DNA of 64,000 nucleotides from contig NZ_NTFY01000040.1 of NCBI RefSeq assembly GCF_002289565.1, forward strand, positions 1-64,000, read 5' to 3'. Below are positions 63,501-64,000 of this stretch, one piece after another. Source of the stretch: Rhodopirellula sp. SM50. GTDB lineage: Bacteria > Planctomycetota > Planctomycetia > Pirellulales > Pirellulaceae. Numbering within the stretch: the stretch's first letter is position 1; each line of letters starts with the position of its first letter. The notes below the pieces were generated by a model. That model made no database searches. It was not told the origin of the DNA and saw only the letters and a list, made by a program, of their open reading frames with translations. The position numbers and the translations under genes were made by a program.

Positions 63501-64000
63501 CAGAATGGGATTCCGCTGGTCCAGGGCGTCGACTACGTCGTCGGCTATAACGAACTCAGCGGCATCCTGCGTCTGACACCATTGTCGACGCTTTGGGAAC
63601 CGTCCAGCGTGTACATCATCAACTTGGACAACTCACTGATCGCCGACCGGGCCGGCAACCTGCTGCGATCGAACCAACGCAACGGTGACACCCGATTCAC
63701 GATCATCATTCCCGACGTGGAAATCGATTTCGGTGACGCTCCGGACACCTATCGCACGCTGCTGGCCAGTGACGGGCCACGACATGTCATCGCCGAAAGT
63801 GGGATGCCGATTCTCGGCGGCGTGATCGACGGCGACGACGACGGCAACCCGTCGGTCGGTGCGGTGGGCGATGACTTCACCGGAACCGGTGGCGATGACG
63901 ACGGTCTGGCCGTCGGATCGTTCCAGGGGACGTCGTTGACCGCCGGGCTGATCCTGGCCGACGGCACCGTTTCACCGACATCCGATTCGGCCGACGTGAT
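51516..64000 (+). CDS. Giant secreted LEDR/LEPR-type protein with intact metzincin zinc site (3' end outside window)
   Basis: The frame is open from ATG 51516 to the window edge: at least 4,161 codons, no stop. It begins MSFRSLGNRVRNLAERR and reaches LEDRRLLAG (36-44), then PELIAIRPDSGALL, matching the first giant protein. A PPC-like fold lies at about 311-410. The metzincin domain has HEIGHSLGLGHSYD with zinc ligands H598, H602 and H608, followed by PGDHDVVHLQRI. Next are a second PPC fold, one copy of the DG...FEF module (near 54011) and beta-helix sections. A propeller-like stretch follows (57470-58850, LYTVDPFQS and LFAVTTDGQLVAFDTSG). Three RGxNGTxAxxH repeats come next, then VTGG-type repeats (59640-60470), a ConA/MAM-like section and the start of a GEVED domain (FGDAPDTYRTLLASDGPRH). 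It is probably an active secreted metalloprotease-adhesin. Confidence 0.92.
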   Translation, partial: MSFRSLGNRVRNLAERRHDRQRTQKRFQTRRNLVQQLEDRRLLAGPELIAIRPDSGALLRNGDTLNIAPSEFNLQFRAGADINESTITTDSVKLVRSGGDGTFGDGNEVDVAMGYVGLETPGDTDPTNLQRIVFRPSSSASFNSTDPAAALPDDTYQIQVFGSGANVLTNLSGEAFNGGLDEFTTFRLDRGAQVVAVVPQPISYNPLSQASDEIVVYFDDQPLDPTQVIDPAYYRLVNTSGSMTSADDSTMLAETVTYDSDANRVTLKFASAIPEGNYRLDIGQSGGDNSTPSTAIQVGSLNSSNAFAQNGFLGDFGGVSDNAADVDLYSLQLSAGSTLTVKVSPQAAGLNTRLRLLQFPGGTEVELDNVTAGPDLDNLLSFPVAVSGNYFVEITSADGSTGSYLLNAAVTASPILGDDDNSTFDSATDLGTLGSADLRITSSIRRQPIPIPPRAGSEDEPGHRQIQREAHIGARGTQPTVPADIRTVNYYFPDTLGVDTNGDPYINLITAKEKQIIREIFEIYAQLSGYEFIESPATTPGGDQLMIGKGDFRAVSPGLGPNDGVAGLASGSFALANGAIYDQANRFFGDGFTTVMFHEIGHSLGLGHSYDIPSNMGGGVPNDVLPGDHDVVHLQRIVPPNSTDIDMYGFTLAQPGQLRAETIAERLAIPSLLNTAMSLYQEVDGQWELIARNDQYFGADSFLELHLEAGNYSIGITSTGNTDYDPNVPDSGYGGTTDGAYDLQLSFQAEQDGVLLDADGTAFDGDADGTPGGVYSFWFQSNDPDTTIYVGKQSDTTPGPEGDGRLSSPFDTAQAALRQAGNRIVVPLDGADSINDGERFVIDDGVNVATFRFGTLGSDPVDISAANTAADVAAAIQTAINNAKTAGRLSASVNVSVSTRIVQFSGINNLNIAGSPTLIATPNPVRILANGGDDLDIATAFDNRPYLIGQDTSGNALDDGAEFLVPQGVNVMIEAGALFKMRRANLDAGTSSGNLVRSNSSIQVLGTPEQSVLFRSYHNDSVGGDSDGVGPGTSPGDFGGIVFRADADLDANGIYLNYVNHADIDNGGGNVFVDANELPFAPIYVTDSRPTISFNRITNAKSPAISASPDAFDDSNDRIGPDIRGNFLADNAVNGLFIRVKTSLGSTLDKLTVSGRFDDTDITHVLSENLIISGAAGGPTLTPARQLVARAAGRLIVDPGVVVKLDQSRIEAERGAGALIAEGTLNRPVIFTSIADDRYGGSGTFNSDPTSGPSPAPGDWGGLYFGQSTSGSIDNALIAYGGGSAPIEGGAVPFNAVEIHQAEVRIANSTLQSNAGGGGGGSRNGRGAHSDATIYVRGAQPIIVDNTIIDNSGPAININANAMRWETQRDSGRTTGPIDRYSQFDDNKGPLVRLNELDGNSINGMLVRGELLTTETFWEDTDMVHVISGEVIVGNHHTYSGLTLQSSNSESLVIKATNGSAGFTATGSPQEIIDRIGGTIHVLGTPGHPVVLTSLADDSVGAGFTPSGALNSNTNNSANPTTGAAGQWRGLLFDEFSNDRNVAIVREAENPMTNGRDVNSNVVVAQNLGVIAPDQKSGDENRRLGFVVKGYISPTDADDVDVYSFNGTAGTEVWIDIDRTDTNLDAVVEIINAAGTVLARSVRSGAADPGNLNADTLIKNPLLGGDHYTQNFRDPGFRYTLPGTPGQTGTYFVRVRSNPAALGDLTQLRGESRGEYQLQIRLDQVQEFPGSTVRYADIRNAETGIDVRGLPAHSPLIGEAGETNDANQTFDQAQQLVNLLETDLAALGISGNISSETDADWYRFRLDQTGVQVIPGVNDSAGTIAVVLDLDYADKAVRADTTVAVFNEDGDLVFVGRESNVEDDRNASADGSIDDLSRGSLGTKDAYIGPIHLTPGGEFFVAVMSDRLVPTALTGVFQANPANQGNGLVRLEPVNSVSRIVEDHLGFQGYSSRGIDIEPETPQGLFDINTLTGVGMNVRPFTLQDVALYVATDEPENDNSNRNSDHLYTVDPFQSSRWLTRVTDGGGLNGGVNDVQDVVIRTDGRMYGYQRLNNNASSVGALVNIDPETGNITPVGNDNINGQTPTPNTSSYSNQIQDNISRVRRADQFTTSDEVDALTFRRVGTTGPATAPTPIYDVYYAVRESDNSSKLYLATEDGDASLTVNARNTYGVKGDIQPSDVAYQTYSLTVRGTPPANGPTPQTTIRIKSKIAGLAGAFDLVINPFRPNNTNAVVSVAGNTITLTLGGTGGPPITGAPSAQAIVDEINNDPVASRLITAVIYSGNADNRGNGAPGTLAITTNSTLTTAASDGANGPLVGRVTGLSFANFFGTGNLYGVTDAGEFLEINPSTGDVINRVDATNAIGVPNLEFQGLTLGPQNVEGGVYKNVLFAVTTDGQLVAFDTSGNGFLAFESGGAAQLLTTGAGPDGGFFTLTTDAGLFGRQTTDPIAADAPSYLSVNETQSINTTGSGSGGTFSLSMVVDQGAVTSPSFDIDATQDFVPVQDVSGFPTAPFNIQIGTEQMRVDFVSGNIFGVTRGINGTFATTHDDTATVFEKLTSLTTSSLSLPSSDFLSSAINDTTLTIPVLDASAFPAVPFTIRIQDEEMRVNSVNTIANELTVDQRGDNGTAAAHHRNFSEVLIVSDTLSVLDATPFPTSGGFNIRIGGEDLRVTDVVPNPGDFGAQFSVIRGANGTSPANHAFGSDLARVDTTVAIPYNASNFQIRSAIAALPFVGGLGNVNVTGGPLNGLAVSNPVVVEFIGALAAKDLPVLTADDTGLVGDEIQRISLDPRVNDGDFAMSFLGASTGQLAWNASASDVQTALENLATIGPGNVIVSGTTLAVGPLSIRFTGDLQDSNVPLITVPAATENLLQNEIQQFNVTGGPNGGNFTLELTSGPVTGVSDPIAWDDPVAAIQTALEQGIPALAGNIIVTGTGALPGGTINIEFTGALASTDIAQFVFNNALTGGTSPTIVVTTVQTTNAAAPSIVETRAGINVDVPIAPGTDGILSVRDALIDLPTFNPADVMAAGVLNPPGNGVLLNFVGQYAGVDLSLLEIDNSLNLPSTNASISLQAAVGSGVAGSFIMDVSGLNGFGADAIGLAFSPLDFNLWHPTSLRATDDGHGINEAEDDTRVPSDISEAYNTPGSFRNFDQDEGGVSYQFGLEQWVLNQNSDSEHYLQYLPGVNAQYGILTTAFHADLSSNPAIVGDFGSGVQGSYNLPGGGYGTLETGEFDLNGSVRADRPTLYFSYFLETEGHDGSDIDSDGDDPFRDSARVFISADGGATWDLVASNNSQLSVADPTDFGGTAELPGFLSHLSDAGLNSATPRPQSQQIVQELFDNTGQWRQARVDLSQYAGLTGLKLRLDFSSAGSVNDSTLGRIDNEYNPAAATDVAPFGEYVSTTNNARSIRSLDNQHQGFFVDDFIIGYAERGEMVTGTNGDVGLTNLFAGTSRTRDLDPEQFPDIVNGPYQLEIRRTDEHVVLTPVGPVVGAIFDTNDRHVDEASETAFLSFEPATFVPSLLPQDTTVLGGFTASEISPWSVTDVNPSTGINSLQSGPVGTNRVSIFEVTRAELGSLSDTAGVIRFSYDVNSALETHGLRFLIDGVPQRLVSDSGEEPILDPTLASGVTGYVTAEFTFGSGNPTFTWVYDFTDTAPPQGDNRAFIDNVQLLQGGTGLLADRNRERAQGNLILDSNFISNSSILGINVEPGTTEAGGSVPHPGSTINFPQLNTQRLVPGVVIQNNVISGSSGIRFAGETTAVPQRPNPFGRLINNTLVGSGRTGTGIEIVGLASPTLMNNLITDFNRGITDGGTGTVIRSNFFQNNANNGNTGSGALTAPPTAPLFLDAASGNYYLDSSSAAVDSSQNTEQDRQNYLTFKTELGIPASPINAPLRDAFGQLRVDPNASALGDRGALEDTDVDAPYAVILNPVDNDSEGNDRDPSNTVIWVTDPLLENFTIFLGDGRDPNSPFEGTGVDGLTVDDPNDDAISDQAIEITQNGIPLVQGVDYVVGYNELSGILRLTPLSTLWEPSSVYIINLDNSLIADRAGNLLRSNQRNGDTRFTIIIPDVEIDFGDAPDTYRTLLASDGPRHVIAESGMPILGGVIDGDDDGNPSVGAVGDDFTGTGGDDDGLAVGSFQGTSLTAGLILADGTVSPTSDSADV
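59008..59640 (+). repeat. Three tandem RGxNGTxAxxH modules in the second giant protein
   Basis: About 65-70 residues each, at roughly 59008-59175, 59240-59430 and 59440-59640. Conserved points are a start like DASAFP, then PFTIRIQDEEMRV or FNIRIGGEDLRV, and an end with RGINGTFATTH, RGDNGTAAAHH or RGANGTSPANH. The RG..GT...H ending resembles a motif seen in some phage structural proteins. I see no counterpart in the first giant protein. Confidence 0.65.

Overview
The window looks like chromosomal DNA of a planctomycete, most probably a Rhodopirellula-like member of the Pirellulaceae. The evidence is the set of lineage-typical families: paired DUF1501 and PSCyt1/DUF1549/DUF1553 proteins, a PVC-type membrane-bound dehydrogenase with a C-terminal CxxCH haem site, an ECF sigma factor overlapping a Ser/Thr kinase with WD40 repeats, a stand-alone DUF4347 protein, and giant secreted proteins carrying the LEPRxLLAG signature. 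I saw no transposase, phage gene, CRISPR array, rRNA or replication origin. One tRNA is present.

Layout. 174-4971 (minus): a three-gene ABC export operon (ATPase, ABC-2 permease, membrane-anchored protein with an acidic tail) joined by ATGA overlaps. 5076-7699 (plus): folC coupled to an Sfp-type phosphopantetheinyl transferase. 7790-12458 (plus): ECF sigma factor overlapping a receptor-like kinase/WD40 gene. 12739-16194 (minus): large haem-binding dehydrogenase/HEAT protein. 16386-16895 (plus): small membrane protein. 17161-21649 (minus): DUF1553 then DUF1501, a two-gene operon. 21761-22747 (plus): membrane-anchored SGNH hydrolase. 23380-24495 (plus): secreted protein. 24786-27323 (plus): HrpB helicase. 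27687-27772: tRNA-Leu(TAA). 28116-29246 (plus): DUF4347 protein. 29456-30922 (plus): zinc-ribbon polytopic membrane protein. 31108-32658 (minus): membrane/coiled-coil protein with a cysteine-rich knot.

The right half is two consecutive giant genes on the plus strand: 33436-51138 (5,900 residues) and 51516 to beyond the window edge (at least 4,161 codons). They are colinear paralogues: LEPR/LEDR signature, Ig-like region, metzincin region, PPC-like region, beta-helix stretches, a ConA/MAM-like stretch and GEVED domains. The second has an intact HEIGHSLGLGH zinc site. At the equivalent place the first has lost all the zinc ligands, so it looks like a pseudoprotease retained next to an active paralogue. 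The first also carries about eleven copies of an approximately 80-100 residue module that I cannot assign to a named family, and it ends in a dockerin.

Between genes there is a striking set of structured repeats. Two loci carry tandem 84-109 bp palindromic units with TGTTAGCGG ends, two carry short-unit minisatellites followed by an inverted 1.5-unit copy, and one 480 bp gap is packed with hairpins. They lie just 3' of genes, three of the five between convergent genes, which suggests that unrelated sequences are used as bidirectional terminators or mRNA 3'-end structures.
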